Origin: Caprimulgus europaeus | Lineage: Eukaryota > Chordata > Aves > Caprimulgiformes > Caprimulgidae | DNA length: 64,000 nt | NCBI GenBank assembly: GCA_907165065.1 | Contig: OU015534.1 | Location: 15,135,686 to 15,199,685 of the forward strand | Direction: 5' to 3' | The notes under the pieces: model-generated | Databases searched by the model: none | Seen by the model: only the letters and a program-made list of their open reading frames with translations | What the model was told of the DNA's origin: nothing | Shown: one piece after another, positions 11,739 to 24,060 of the stretch | How the letters are laid out: the number at the start of each line of letters is the position of its first letter | Position numbering within the stretch: position 1 is the stretch's first letter | Made by a program: the position numbers and the translations under genes

Positions 11739-13087
11739 TGCATACATTTAATTAAGCAAACTTTTTGTTTTGTATTAAATGAGGTTTTTTATGAACACAG
11801 TAAAGTGACATTCCTAAACACAATGTACTAGTACTTTTGATATATGTTAGACTATTTATGTCCCCACCTGTTCAAAAGACACTGTCCGATCCTTTATTCC
11901 TTCAAGTTCTTTATTGTTTCATCATTATGTATCCTTGACACTACTAGCTGAATTTGGACACTGAAATGTTTCTCACATTTTAATGCAGTCTTCATGTTAT
12001 CTGCTTTTTGCTTTCATTTTCCTTGAAGGCTTTAGCAGACACAGTGGCCATCTCACTGCAAGCAAGATCTGGTACTAGAAAACAAGCTTCCAAAGCTATC
12101 TGAAAACAAAGAATTGCTTATTGTTTATCTTTTGTATTCAAGCTCATTAAAACCCTATTCAGCAGAGTGCAGTGATTTGAATCAGGCAATTAAAATTAAA
12201 CTGCTCCTACAAACTAATTTTAAAAAGGAAATGCTAAAGCGAAATCAAAGTGAATTGATCTTAGTTCCATCCAGTCACCACATCTGATCTCCTGGTTTCT
12301 TGATGTAGACTCTAAGTTCAGGCAGCTAGTTAAAGGATAAGCTTTTAGTTGAAATAGCAAACTTGCTAGCATCTAGAGGGAAGAGATAGAACTATGCAAA
12401 ACAAAAAGCTTTGGAACATATTGAATTAATCTGATTTTGTATTTACAAAACCAAAGCTCTTTCCAATTTACCACTGTCTAAAGGCTGTGTGTAAAACTCT
12501 GAATATTACAAGTCCTCCAATCACATTTCTGGTGACCAAAAGCAAAGCTATAGACACTTGTTCCAGAACACAGTCTTTTGATTTTTTGATCAAACAATGG
12601 AGTTGAAGTCCAGTCAGAAATATTAAGTTCCAGGGTCTAAAACCCAAGCAATACTCTGAAAAAAACGGTGAATGCAATCATGCAGAGCCAGTAAAGTTCA
12701 CAGATGAGGAACCTGTTGGCAACTGCAGCAAATATCTACAGGTTTGCTTACAGCTACTAAGGATAATGAAGACAGGAAATCTTCTTGTGGGAAAAGTATT
12801 CCTTTCATTTAGCTTTGGGTTTAGTGAAGTTACCCCAGCACATGAAAAATGCTTTCCACAACCTGCAAAAAATCACATGCAAGAGGATCCCTATGCAATG
12901 ATCTTTGTCCCAGTTGCATGAGGAAGGAAAGTCCCAGCCAGCCCCCTTTCCAAGTCTAAGGCATCAGGCTCACCCTAGAGCACTTTCTTTCCTAGAGAAG
13001 CAGGACACTTTATGCCTTTTTCCTAAACAGCATGTTTGTCCACAAGTTATTTCTGCTGGATTGATTACAGCACCATGTAGATTAAAT

Positions 13088-13790
13088 ATCATAGAATCAT
13101 AAAATCATTTGAGATTGAGTCCAACTGTACCTATCCACTACTAAACCATATCTCTGAGCACCTCATCTACCCATCTTTTAAATACCTCCAGGGATGGTGA
13201 CTCAACCACTTTCCTAGGTAGCCTGTGCCAGTGCCTGGTAACCCTTTAAGTGAAGAAATTTCTCCTGATATCCAATCTGAACCTCCTCTGGTTCATCTTG
13301 AGGCCATTGTGTCTTGTCCTATCACTTGTTACTTGGGAGAAGAGACAAACACCCATCACGCTACAACCTCATTTCAAGTAGTTGTAGACAGCGATAAGGT
13401 CTCCCCTCAGCTTCCTTTTCTTTAGGCTAAACAACCCCAGTTCCCTCAGCCGCTCCCCATAAGACTTAATCTCCAGCCCCTTCACCAGCTTCATTGCCCT
13501 TCTCTGGACACACTCCAGTGCCTCAATGTCCTTCTTGTAATGAGGGGCCCAAAACTGGGCACAGTATTCAAGGTGCAGCCACACCAATGCTAAGTACAGG
13601 GGAAGGATGACTTCCCTGGTCCTGCTGGCCCCACTGTTTCTGATACAGACCAGGATGCTGTTGGCCTTCTTGGCCACCTGGGCACACTGCACACTTATAT
13701 TCAACTGATTGTTGACCAATACCCCCAGGTCCTTTTCCACCAGGCAGCTTTCCAGCCCCTCTTCCCAAGCCTGTATCATTGTGTGGGGTG
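13088..13790 (-). mobile_element. CR1 LINE 3' end with partial RT frame
   Basis: On the minus strand the element starts near 13790. It carries an open frame at 13779-13369 (136 codons) coding for the C-terminal part of CR1 RT. Readable blocks are [57 protein letters not shown] and [21 protein letters not shown]. These are the conserved thumb and tail blocks of the family. The coding similarity continues beyond the first stop. The 3' end at 13088 has the ATTCTATGAT-type tail. Catalytic residues are absent because of 5' truncation. Its 3' region (CCAACTGTACC in plus orientation) differs from the copies at 4163 and 44651, so it is probably another CR1 subfamily. Confidence 0.95.
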
Positions 13791-14284
13791 AAAACTCTCA
13801 AAACGGTGATTCACATCAACAATGTCAAAACTTACATACAAGGTACAGAGGGTATCTTTGTGGAAAATTAAAAATAAACAAAAATTATGCTAAATGGATA
13901 ACGGTATGAAAAATTTGCTTGGTATTTCTACAGAGGAAAAGCTCTTCAAAGGTTCTAAAATTATTACAGCTATTACAGTTTGTCCTCATCCTAAGACTAA
14001 GTTTAATAACAGAAGGAGACACAGATTATTTATGGTTTGTCAGCTGAACTGAAAGAGAAAAATGTTCCTCAAAAAATAGTTCAGAAGAAATAAAACTTAA
14101 AGTGATTAGGACTTTCACTGCTGAAATGAAAAACCCATAAAGCTCTCTTTCTTGTGTAAAATTACAAATGAAATGAAAGGACAGATACCCATAACAGAAG
14201 ACAACCTCTTTTTAATAAATCGACCAGTTCGTAACAACTTCCACCCAACACATGGGAAATACAGTTTGAACATCTACCTCCAGC
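13791..14284. other. No gene recognised
   Basis: AT-rich flank of the CR1 copy. The plus-strand frame at 13709-13909 is mostly the antisense of CR1. I see nothing else. Confidence 0.55.
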
Positions 14285-14345
14285 CGAAGAGAGCTGAACC
14301 CACGTTTCTAAAACACATGTCCTAACCACCAGGCTAGAGGGTAAG
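14285..14345 (-). mobile_element. Possible tRNA-derived SINE head (MIR-like)
   Basis: On the minus strand the segment 14336-14321 reads TAGCCTGGTGGTTAGG, which fits a Pol III A box (TRGCNNRGYGG). About 20 bases on, GGGTTCAGCTC at 14301-14291 resembles a decayed B box (GGTTCRANTCC). The spacing between the two is shorter than in a real tRNA, and I cannot fold a full cloverleaf, so it is not a functional tRNA gene. A decayed MIR-like or other amniote tRNA-SINE is the best reading. The 3' body is not recognisable. Confidence 0.35.
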
Positions 14346-14826
14346 CCTTGACCTTAGATTCTCAGTGTAAACAATTACTAGAAATATTATATACCACTTG
14401 TAAGATGTGAGAAAGAAATGCCTTTTTAAATGCACTTTTATTTTCAATACTCAGGTTGCCGTTTGTTAGGTGTACTTGCTTGTGTAAGCACATACTGGGC
14501 CAAAGCAGAAAAAAATTAAGTTTGAACTTGAGTCCTCTACTTTTGTAACTGAAAAAATAGACATTTGAAGGTGCCCTCCCTCTCTTTGACTTTGTATAGA
14601 GTACTTAGTGATTAAAACAACAAGAAATTAAGAACAATCTTCTGAAGGGCTGTAATGATGGCATTCAGTAGTGCCCTCAAAGGCACCTCATCCTGTCCCT
14701 GATCTTTTTAATGTTAAACCATTCCAGGTAAGAAAAAAAAATAGTTTCAATATTAGACGGTGAGTAGTGTGCATCTTAAACATCACAGAACCTGCTTGGT
14801 ATGTGAGCTCTAATCCCCTCAGACAG
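14346..14826. other. No gene recognised
   Basis: AT-rich sequence between the tRNA-like remnant and the microsatellite. I see nothing specific. The minus-strand open frame at 14688-14891 is partly a translation of the simple repeat. Confidence 0.55.
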
Positions 14827-14874
14827 GTGTGTGTGTGTATATATATATATATGTGTGTATAATATATATGCATA

Positions 14875-14906
<32 letters not shown>

Positions 14907-14907
14907 A
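14827..14907. repeat. Compound (GT)n(TA)n microsatellite
   Basis: About 80 bases of alternating purine and pyrimidine: GT units, then TA units with GT, GCA and ACA interruptions. It is a likely length-polymorphic locus and could form cruciform or Z-like structure. No mobile element is attached. Confidence 0.9.
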
Positions 14908-17900
14908 GAACTAACCTTTGATTTTCCATGCCTTGAACAAACAGGTATTTCTGAATCATTCAGTGAAAAAGCAACAGCAAACTGATAACTAAGGAAGATA
15001 TAATCCTCACAGATATTTTTTTATTTAGATAATTCCAAGCAGATGTTGTTACAATAGGAACATTTAAATTCTCCACAACTTCTCCATTGAAAAGCTAGGG
15101 AGGAGTCAGATGAAGCTGATCCAACCCTTCACTGACTGTTGTGATTTGCTTTCTAGCCCTTTGAACCTTGGAGCAGCACAACCAGGCTGTAACGCCAACC
15201 AGAATCCGGCTCTAAGCTTTTATGTTTTCAACACCAGAAAATAAGATTAATACAATTTTGAATAAGCATAATGAAGTTCACAGGTCTGATAGGTGTTCAA
15301 AGTTAGGGCCAAGGAGTTGAATGTAAAGCTACACATTTCTGTACGGTGTCTGGATTCAGCAGAGGTCTTTACAGAAATTTAAATGTTGACAGATAAGATG
15401 GAATGCTTTTATGTATTTAATGTCTCTCCTACTCTGCTAAATGAGAATTCTAGTGCCACAGTTTAACATTCTTGTACAGAAAACTACCTTATCAAAAATT
15501 TAATATCAGTTTTATTTTAAAAAATGCAGGAAGAAAGAAACGTTAAATAAACATAAACCATTGGTATCTAGAGTATTTCAAAGTTATAACAGTTTCAGTG
15601 GTTTTTTTCCTGTCTATTCTCGGTATTTGTAACAGAAGTTGTTTGAAATGCAATTAGTGAGAGAAGTTTGAAAGGAAAGCTTGACAATTCTGTCCAATAA
15701 AAATATTTATTGTTATTTTACTGGTCTGAGAATGTCATGATTTTTCCTTTGGGGCTCAGAATTGCACTTTAATACCTTGATAGATCATAACTGTTAGGTT
15801 ATTATAAAATGTTGACAGATAAGGCTGTGATTTGTGAAAGCTCCGTATGAATTTTACCTTTAATTTCTGTTAACATTTGACAGAGCTTCATGACATTAGA
15901 ACCAAAAAGTTCATTGAAATTCAGCAGTTGTTGAGTACCTTGCATACATTTCTCATTTACAGATAACACTTGTACATCTCCTGACACAAAGATTCAAAAT
16001 TAATCTCGTCAAAAGCTGTAAGAAATACACAGTTTTATTTCATAATAAAACTGAATGCATCAAAGGGCCTCTGTGTTGGTAAATTACTCCAGTTGGGCAT
16101 AGGGAGGATTTTTAATTGGTTTGCATCTTTCCTGTTCTGACAATGTTCCATCAAACACATCAAAAAGTAAATAAATGACTGAGGTTGCCCCTAAGGTGGC
16201 ATGTCAGCAGCAGTGTTCCTGAAAATTATTACCAAAATCATGAATGGTTCATACAGACTAACAGCTTCTGGAATTTTTTATTTATTTGTGTAATAAAATA
16301 TGGACAAGCTTTGTGAATTATGAATCAATATTTAACGAAGTCTAGCCTTCATAACTGACATCTTTACTTATTAACATAATCAGCTGTTTGAAGAAAAATA
16401 TACCAATACCAATATAATAAAATAAAAACCTATAAATAATAAGTACATAATAAATATACTAATACTAATATAATTTTGATTTTCCCCAAATTTTGTGCAT
16501 TGCTCCTGGGATGAAATATTATTCAAAACTGCTTCTGTACCAGTGATTCATGGAAGACAGAGAGGTAGCCTGGAAAGAAACCACGGGCAGTTTTGAAAAC
16601 CTGCATCATAGTGCACTTCAGAGGTCCCTCAGAGGGAAAGCAACACAGCAGGGAGAACAACACTCCCCAACAACAAATCAGCTGTAGAAGCTAGAAGTCA
16701 AGAAGCTGAAGCCTGGAAATTTACAGACCCTCCCTTGACAATCTGCAACACAGAGTGGATAATCCAGATGTCTTTCTGAATATTCTTTCAGGCCTAGAAA
16801 GAGCATTTCCATATTCTTGCTCAAGAGCTATTGCAGAGGTTACGATTGCTCTATTTTTCTCCAGTAAATAACCCAGGGTCTAACTTATCAGATATTTCTT
16901 TGTTAAACCCTTGAGATATTTCTCAAAGATGAATATAAGAAATTGTCTAATAAGGATCAAATTTTCTTCATCTCATATACCCTATTGACTTTAAACTACT
17001 ATTGATTTCAATAGAACATGCAGACTAATGACAAGTTCATAATTTCATATAATAGCTGCATCAGCTTTAGTACTTTATTTCTAGTTAATTATCACCTTAA
17101 CAGAACTGGAAGTGAGAACACTATTTTCACCTTTCTAGGTGGGATGAAGTTAATCCAACTCCGTAAAATGCTTCGTATTTGAAAGTATCAGACAGCTGGT
17201 ATTCAGATCACAGCAGAAGGTATTTAGTGGAAAAAACTGTCAAGATTTGATTTATTTAGCATTATTCAGATTTACAATCAAAGGCTTTTAACTGATGTGT
17301 GAATTCTAGAGAGACATTTAAATGTCTTCCTGCTATTTCAATTGTTTGTTATAAATTTTTTGTCTGTGAAAAATCTACAGAAGTGCATTATCTTTTATTA
17401 TTGTGACCAGAGTCCTTTTGGTCTTGTTGAGATATACAATACTTGGGTTGTGTGTTTATTTAGATTAGTTATATGAGAAATTTCTTCCACAGTTTACCAA
17501 GAGTTCCAATACACTTCTAAGGTTTTTTTTCCATCTTCACAAATACTAACATAAGACAGCAGGTAGCTAGGTATATTCTGGTGATAAATATACAGGGTCA
17601 TTCAACCAAGTACTGAATGTGGATTTTCAAATGCCAAAGATATGGATCTCTTCCATTTCCCTAAAGTAATAGCCTTTTTTTTTTTTTGCCTTTTTTTTTT
17701 TTTTTAATTATAAAAATAACTTGTGCTGGGACAGAAACTAACCAGCTAATGAAATGTAGCTACAAATGAAACACTGTAGCTTGACAGATAGACCAAGATT
17801 TCAGTTTTTTGGATGCTGATCTGACTTGATCTTCAAACCTCCTAAAGTTGTGTAGGTGGTACAAGTAGAATGTTGTGTAAAAATAGGCATGTTTGTTAGA

Positions 17901-20900
17901 AAAGAAGCAAAATGGAATGGGTAACTATTCAAATGCCAGTCTTAGATAACTAACACTTAGTCATAGGGAAGGTATTGTGAATAAGCATAAATGGAACAGC
18001 TTTTTGCACCAATACGAATGAATGCTGTTAAATAAGAAGTTATCTTTTCTTTGGTTTTATCTTGAACTATTTCAGAGACAAATGTCATACCCCTTCATGT
18101 TTTCCACTGAAGTAACAGCATGACAAAGAGAAAAAAAACCCAGATACTTATGAACATGATCAACTGAAGGATCCATCAAATGAGCATCACAGAGATAAAA
18201 AAAAAAAGAGAAAATATGCATTTCTGACAGAGTTGCATGTACAAGTTTAAATGATTCATCTCCAGATAATATATTTCAGATATAAAACTAGTAAGACCTT
18301 TCTTTGAAACATAGTCTAGTCAGATAGAGACAAAATCATAAAGGTCAGGATAGATTCTGGAATTCAGATACATACTGAGGTGCCAAACACATTCAACTGG
18401 AGAAATATATCCTTAATATAACTCCCATGCCCATTTCCCAGACTTTTGTGAGGAAGGGTGAAGCGATTCTTCTGTTTTCTTATGCTACCAGACAGGAAGC
18501 AAGAATAATCTTTAAAGGTCTGTAGAAATGGTACTGAAGTCAGATTTAAGACACAATTAGAGAATAAAGAGACTAGGAATAGATATACGGATGAATTAAG
18601 ACCATCAAACTACCTCTACTCTTGAAACAAACTCATCATAGGCAAATCATTAGAGTCATAGCCAAATAAAAATGTGTAAACTTTTATGACATGTCCAATA
18701 AATTTTAAACCAGGCACATTCTACACAGATTAAATGTTTTTTCAATATAAATTATTTTTAAGTCTAAATAAAGGAATTAAGATTGGGATTCTACCATCCT
18801 CTCTTTACAAGATTTTCAGAAAATGCAAAATCACTGCAGTAACATGGATTCCAGGAACTAGAAGTATTCTAAAGGTAAACATTCAGGATATTCTGTCATT
18901 ACACCCTTCCACAAATAATGTCTTTTCAGGCATTGTGAAAAAGGATAAAAGTGATGCATATGAAGTAGCAGGTGGTATCCAGTTATGGCCAGTCAACAAT
19001 AAAACTATTACATACACAAAAGCAAAAAATAAAACTGTATGAACAGAAACAACTTCTGACAGTGATCTATAGCCTCCCTTCAAAAAGGAAATCTTAGTTG
19101 AGTGACACATTAGGAATTGTAATAAAAAATCCGAAGCTCAATACCACAGTCCCAGGCTACATCAATCTTTGTTTCCAATGACAGTTTCTGATTTTGAGTC
19201 AAACTCTCACTAGAAAATCAAGATAAGTTCTTTTGCTCACCAATGTCAGAGAATCAATATTCATGCCATGCATAATTTTCCAAACAGAGGAGAAAAAATA
19301 TCTAGGGTTTTTCCTAACTGTGATCAAAGAATCAGTCTCACACAGTCTTTGAAAAGACCTGGATGTGACTCTTTCTAGATGTCAAAAATGTTGATGCAAG
19401 TTCAGTTAGCCAGGATTAAAACAACTTTGCATATTGTCTTCCATACCATTTCCAGCTTTTATACTCCCTCTCAGCACCTATGAATATAGCACTAAACCAA
19501 AGGAGTTCATAACACTATGTTGTCGTCTACTTCCATCGGGGGTTGAAAAAATAGGTAGATATAATTTTTCTGTAATTGAAGCAATAAGATGGTATTGTTT
19601 AGCTGTTACATTTCTATTTTCCTACAAGTTGATTATCACCAACTCTGTGAAGAATTTAAAAATAAATAATTTTTCTCCCTTTTCCAGAGATCAGAAAAAA
19701 ATGAGATAGAAAAGTGTGTGTATGAGTGTGGCTGTGCATGAGAAATTTAATGAGCGAAAGCTAATTCAATGAGCCGAATTTTGCTGAATGCTGTGAGGGT
19801 GAGAGTCATTTTTATTTATTCCTGTGGTAAGTTTCATGAGCTTAGTTCTCTCTGTGCTAGTGAGATTTCTTCTCTGGTCACAGCTTTGTGATTCCAGTGG
19901 AATGTAGCTGTCAGAGCTTACAGCAAGGAGTATATTTAAAATACATCAGGCTCTGAATATCAGGGAATAAAACAATCTACAACGTATATTCACTAGAGAG
20001 CCTGAGTGGAATGTAGAACAGAGAAATTATGTTTTCAGTTGCTTGCAGTTTCTACCACTTTGAACTTTCATCATTATTTACAGTTTCTTTATAAAGAACG
20101 GATAATAATAAACACATCCGGAGGTCAGAAATCATCATTGCAACATCTGTGCTCAGAAAACCAAATTATACATTGGTGGAGTAGTATGTCCCAAATAGCA
20201 ATAGAGATTTTTGAAGCCATGATCAATCAGAAATCTGCAGCAATATTAAGGGAATCCTGATAGCTATATAATACATCTATACAATATAACGTATTTTTAA
20301 GGAGTCCTAAAAGAAGAGCAAGGCTGCTGAGGTCACAGACTGAGACATGTGAGGGAGAAAGATTCTCTAATACTTTGGTTCATAAACACTTCCCTGATCT
20401 TTCCATCTCTACTTGGCCAGCAACAATGTTTTCCTTCCCTCGGCACTGTCTTTCTTTTTGTGCCTTGGTTCTAAACTACAGGGAAAGAGAAGGAGTCATT
20501 TTCACCTCACATAGCCCAGATTCAGGGCTATGAAAGAGCAAGAGAGAGAAGAGACCATATTTACAAGGCACAATCTCATTGCCATCAAGTGCCTGAAATG
20601 GGAACAGAAATTGATGTATGCTCAAGAGGCAAGAAACAAGATCCTCTCCTGAAAACCAGTGGCTTTTGCCTCTCAGTTTCTGTTGAGGTCTGAGTTCAGC
20701 AGAGAGTGCACAGCTGCTAGAAAGCACATGTTCTTTGCTTTAGTGAAAACTAGCTACATCTGGCTTTTAATTCCTAGAGTTCTGAGTTCAGTGGTAGCTG
20801 AAAGATTGCTATCCTAAGGCAAAAGTCTACATGTCCCAGGAGCCTGACGTTCAGTTTGAAAGACTCTCCGAAATTCAACAGTGAGTGCCAGGTTTGCCAG

Positions 20901-23900
20901 ATATGAGGTATTATATGGAAGATCCCTTTGGTGTATGGAAAAGCCTCACAACCCAAGGGAATATTATAGAGGACAGATTTTCCTCTATTTTAGGGGCAAT
21001 AATACATAAATTTGACATGGATGTAATGAAGCATATGTCATATGCCATGTTTTACAATATAAGTAACCAATTCATCTGTCTAGGAGAAGATCCTAGTCAG
21101 TGGTATGTCAAAAGACTCAACATCCCCAAAACAGGGTTGTATTCAAGGACGTGGAATACAAGGGAGAAAGTTAGAGGCATCTAGGGGACATGTTCTATTA
21201 TGATACAATTGCTGTTGCTGGTCTTTAAAAACAAATAATAAACCTTAAGGATGTCACACTGGCATATTGCTCTTATGCCACTTGTAAATACTGCCTTTGG
21301 TCAAAATGGCTACCGGATCTCTACAGTCTAGAAAACATATCCATATTAAGTAAACCAACAAAGCAGTGGTTGGAGAAGCTGAAGCAAGACATTACTTTTT
21401 CAGGTTAGTAAATTCCAGCTTCTACACTGGAATGCCCAATTTTTTCATCGTACTGGAAAGCAAGGCCTTTCAATTTTCTCAATTTTTCTTTATGGACTTG
21501 GAAATGACCATGGAATAATACAAAAATTGGTGCTAAGATCTTTATAGTAACAAACCAACCAAGACTAAAAGAATAAAAGACCTGAATGCCTGGTCATCTT
21601 GTTCTCCTCTAGTCTTTTAATCAATAATACTTTCATCAATTCTTTTAAGCTCTGTCCTATCTATGAATTAACTGTACTTCAAACAATACTCTGAGAATTC
21701 TTTCGTGTCTTCGCTGTTGTTTTTTTATCTTCATTTCTCCCTGCTGTTTTCTACTTCACTGTTTGGGTGGGGTTTTTAAATATCTTTTAATGCAGCTTTT
21801 TTTAAAAAAAAATTCTTCTTTTTCCCCAGCTTTTGCTTAAGATTTCTATATCTTTCTTAACTATATCTTTTCATTCCATTTCAATCTGAAATGAATTGGT
21901 TAAAGTAGAGTTTATGGAAGACTTGCAGACCAAATATCAGGATCAATCAGCTTTGAGAGGAACACTAAAAGTAGCTCTGAAAAGAAGAAACTGTCATTGG
22001 CTGGAAGATTTTTTTTAAGTACACAGTTTTGGATAAGACACTTATGTACTGTGACCATTCAGCTTCTCTATAATCTTGGAGATGCTTAAGCTTCATCGGC
22101 TTCACTGCAATTTCCCCAAACATTTAGAATTGAAAATTCAGGAACAAACAGAACATTTGACAAGTTTGATCCAGAGACTAAGCTGCTTAATATCAAATAC
22201 AGAAGCGGACATCTAAGAAGAGAGGGACCAGAACCCAACACTCTGCTCCTCCTCGCAAGTGTCCTGATCACAGAAATACAGATTTGTGTTTCTTGCTTGC
22301 CAGCTCTCTGCATAATAGTACAGCTGCACCAGGAGAAGAATGCATGCCACTACTGCCTGGCATAGACTAGGTAGGCATATTCCCAAGAGGCAGAAATACC
22401 TACTTAAATCTGCTCCACCAGAAAAAAGGGATTAAAGTACTGGAAAGTCTGTGAAGATGCTAAGAATAAAGTACAAGCCTGCATCCTAAGTGTTAGACTG
22501 TTGTAAAGAAAAGTTCTTCCCCTTTTATGTGTGTTTTAGAAGATAGCAATGCTTGAAACTTGTAAGGGGAGAAGGGATGATAGTATAGGCACCTACATGA
22601 GGAGGAAAAAATGACTCTGTGAGGTCCTGATTGAGCAGTCTTTACTTTCCAATAAGCCAGCCCATTATGGCAATTTTAAATCCCATCTTGAGGTTTTTAA
22701 CTCCCCCATGTATGAATGCTGGGAGCCTTGCCATGCAGCTTCAACTTCTGAATTCACACTGGACATCTAACAACTGATAATCAGACAGCACAACTTGTGC
22801 CTCTTAGGAAATTTAGCCTTTTACAGGGCATGTCTTAGCACTCACTGTAAATTGAACAATATTACTCAATTGCCTAAATATTGGTAAGTCTAGATATGAG
22901 TATATTTATATAAAAACAAACTAAAAGATGGTGGCACAGCTTATAGATACTTCAAATATACTTCCATAAGATTATGATTTGAATTTCAATTAATGGAATC
23001 AATGCAAAGGACTGACTCTAGACCTCCATATCACTGAAGAACAACAAGCATCAAGATTCATCCATCACTCTGCAAACTAGCCCTACAGTTGTCCCTAACT
23101 ACCAATTAGCCAAATGTATACTAGGTTACGGCCTTTCTGGAACTAGCTAGGATTTGAAATTTTGGTCAGCACTTTCCACTTTTTTTCTATCTCTGCTTCC
23201 TACATTCCAAATGTTTTGTGAATTTCCATTGGGTTAATAATGTTATTATTTTTGGTGAATGTAATCTGTTTAGTAAATATCACCAAATGTCATCATGTGT
23301 TTGTTAAATAATGTTAATTGTGTGCCCCAGCTAAATAAAGAGGTCAGACTATTTACATGAGTCTTAATATACATGTAGTACAGAGGAGCCTGCCTGTGCT
23401 ACAACCATGGGGAAAACAGAGAGAGGAGTAACAGATAGTTCTGTTTATGATCCAAACCATAAAAATTCTCTAGGATATGAACATAACTATAAATTACTTA
23501 TGACACATTATAGGTAAATTTTGCTCAGCAGTCCCAGATTGGAAAATGCAGGATATTAGAAGACTTTTAAAAGTCAGTACTTTTATCACATTCCTTGGTA
23601 AGAGTCAGGTGACAGCTGCAGTGAAGAATTATACTTTTGTTAATCTGTTAATTATTGGTTAAGCCAAGTCCTCTGTAGGTACTTGGCCAAGAAAATATAG
23701 AAAGATATTCAGGTGTCATTAGATGTGATTTTGAAGTTTACACACTTTTTTAGCCTGGCAAGCAAAAATATTTCACCCAGGATATTATGCATACACAGGG
23801 CTGCCAAAAATATGTTTAAATGTTACAGATCTACAGTGCCATCTGGCCAAGCAGCTTTTCAGATATAGTCTAGAGATAGAAGAGAGGGACACTGCTGGAT

Positions 23901-23940
23901 ATCTCACAGAGTACATAAGGGACCTCTATTTCCAGGGTAT
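14908..23940. other. 9 kb without a recognised gene
   Basis: AT-rich DNA with open frames no longer than 102 codons (18734-19042, plus), none with a known domain. An imperfect AT-rich duplication occurs at about 16400-16475 (ATACCAATACCAATATAAT versus ATACTAATACTAATATAAT). A 17-base string (AAATGTTGACAGATAAG) occurs at both 15381-15397 and 15807-15823. No CR1 copy is visible in this interval, so it is the longest stretch of the window free of recognised LINEs. Confidence 0.6.
17674..17705. repeat. Double poly(T) tract
   Basis: Thirteen Ts (17675-17687), then GCC, then fifteen Ts (17691-17705). It could be the poly(A) tail of a minus-strand retroposed sequence, but I recognise no SINE, LINE or processed mRNA body downstream of it. 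Confidence 0.85.
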
Positions 23941-24060
23941 CAAAGATCTTATCCAAAACACCTCACAACATTGTCAAAAGTAGCCACTGTTATTTTTTCC
24001 ATGAGAATAAAGGAAGCAAAGCAGGAAGGAGAAACTTCATAAGCTCCCAAGGGTATCATG
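23941..24060 (-). mobile_element. Old L2/MIR-type 3' end fragment
   Basis: In plus orientation the segment follows the order of landmarks in the reversed L2/MIR 3' end: a TTATC block, CCTCACAAC at 23960-23968, a GTAG...ACTGTTATT block, CCAT, an AA-GAA-rich block, and finally CCCAAGGG at 24046-24053 where CCCAAGGTCAC is expected. Many bases differ, as expected for an amniote-age element. The similarity is judged by eye and could be partly chance. Confidence 0.5.

Larger units (their letters stand above)
8561..13087. other. No gene recognised across 4.5 kb
   Basis: Open frames at 8501-8794, 10808-11038 and 11201-11422 have no recognisable product. T-runs occur near 9215, and an A-rich and a TA tract are listed separately. 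The interval shows no CR1 tail, tRNA boxes or clear exon. Confidence 0.55.

Noticed and set aside
14285-14345. Functional tRNA gene
   Set aside because: The A box is good, but the B box is decayed, the A-B spacing is too short, and no acceptor stem can be paired.
16980-17030. ATTGATTTCAATAGAACATG word, like a reptile repeat signature
   Set aside because: One short word without its usual flanks; likely chance.
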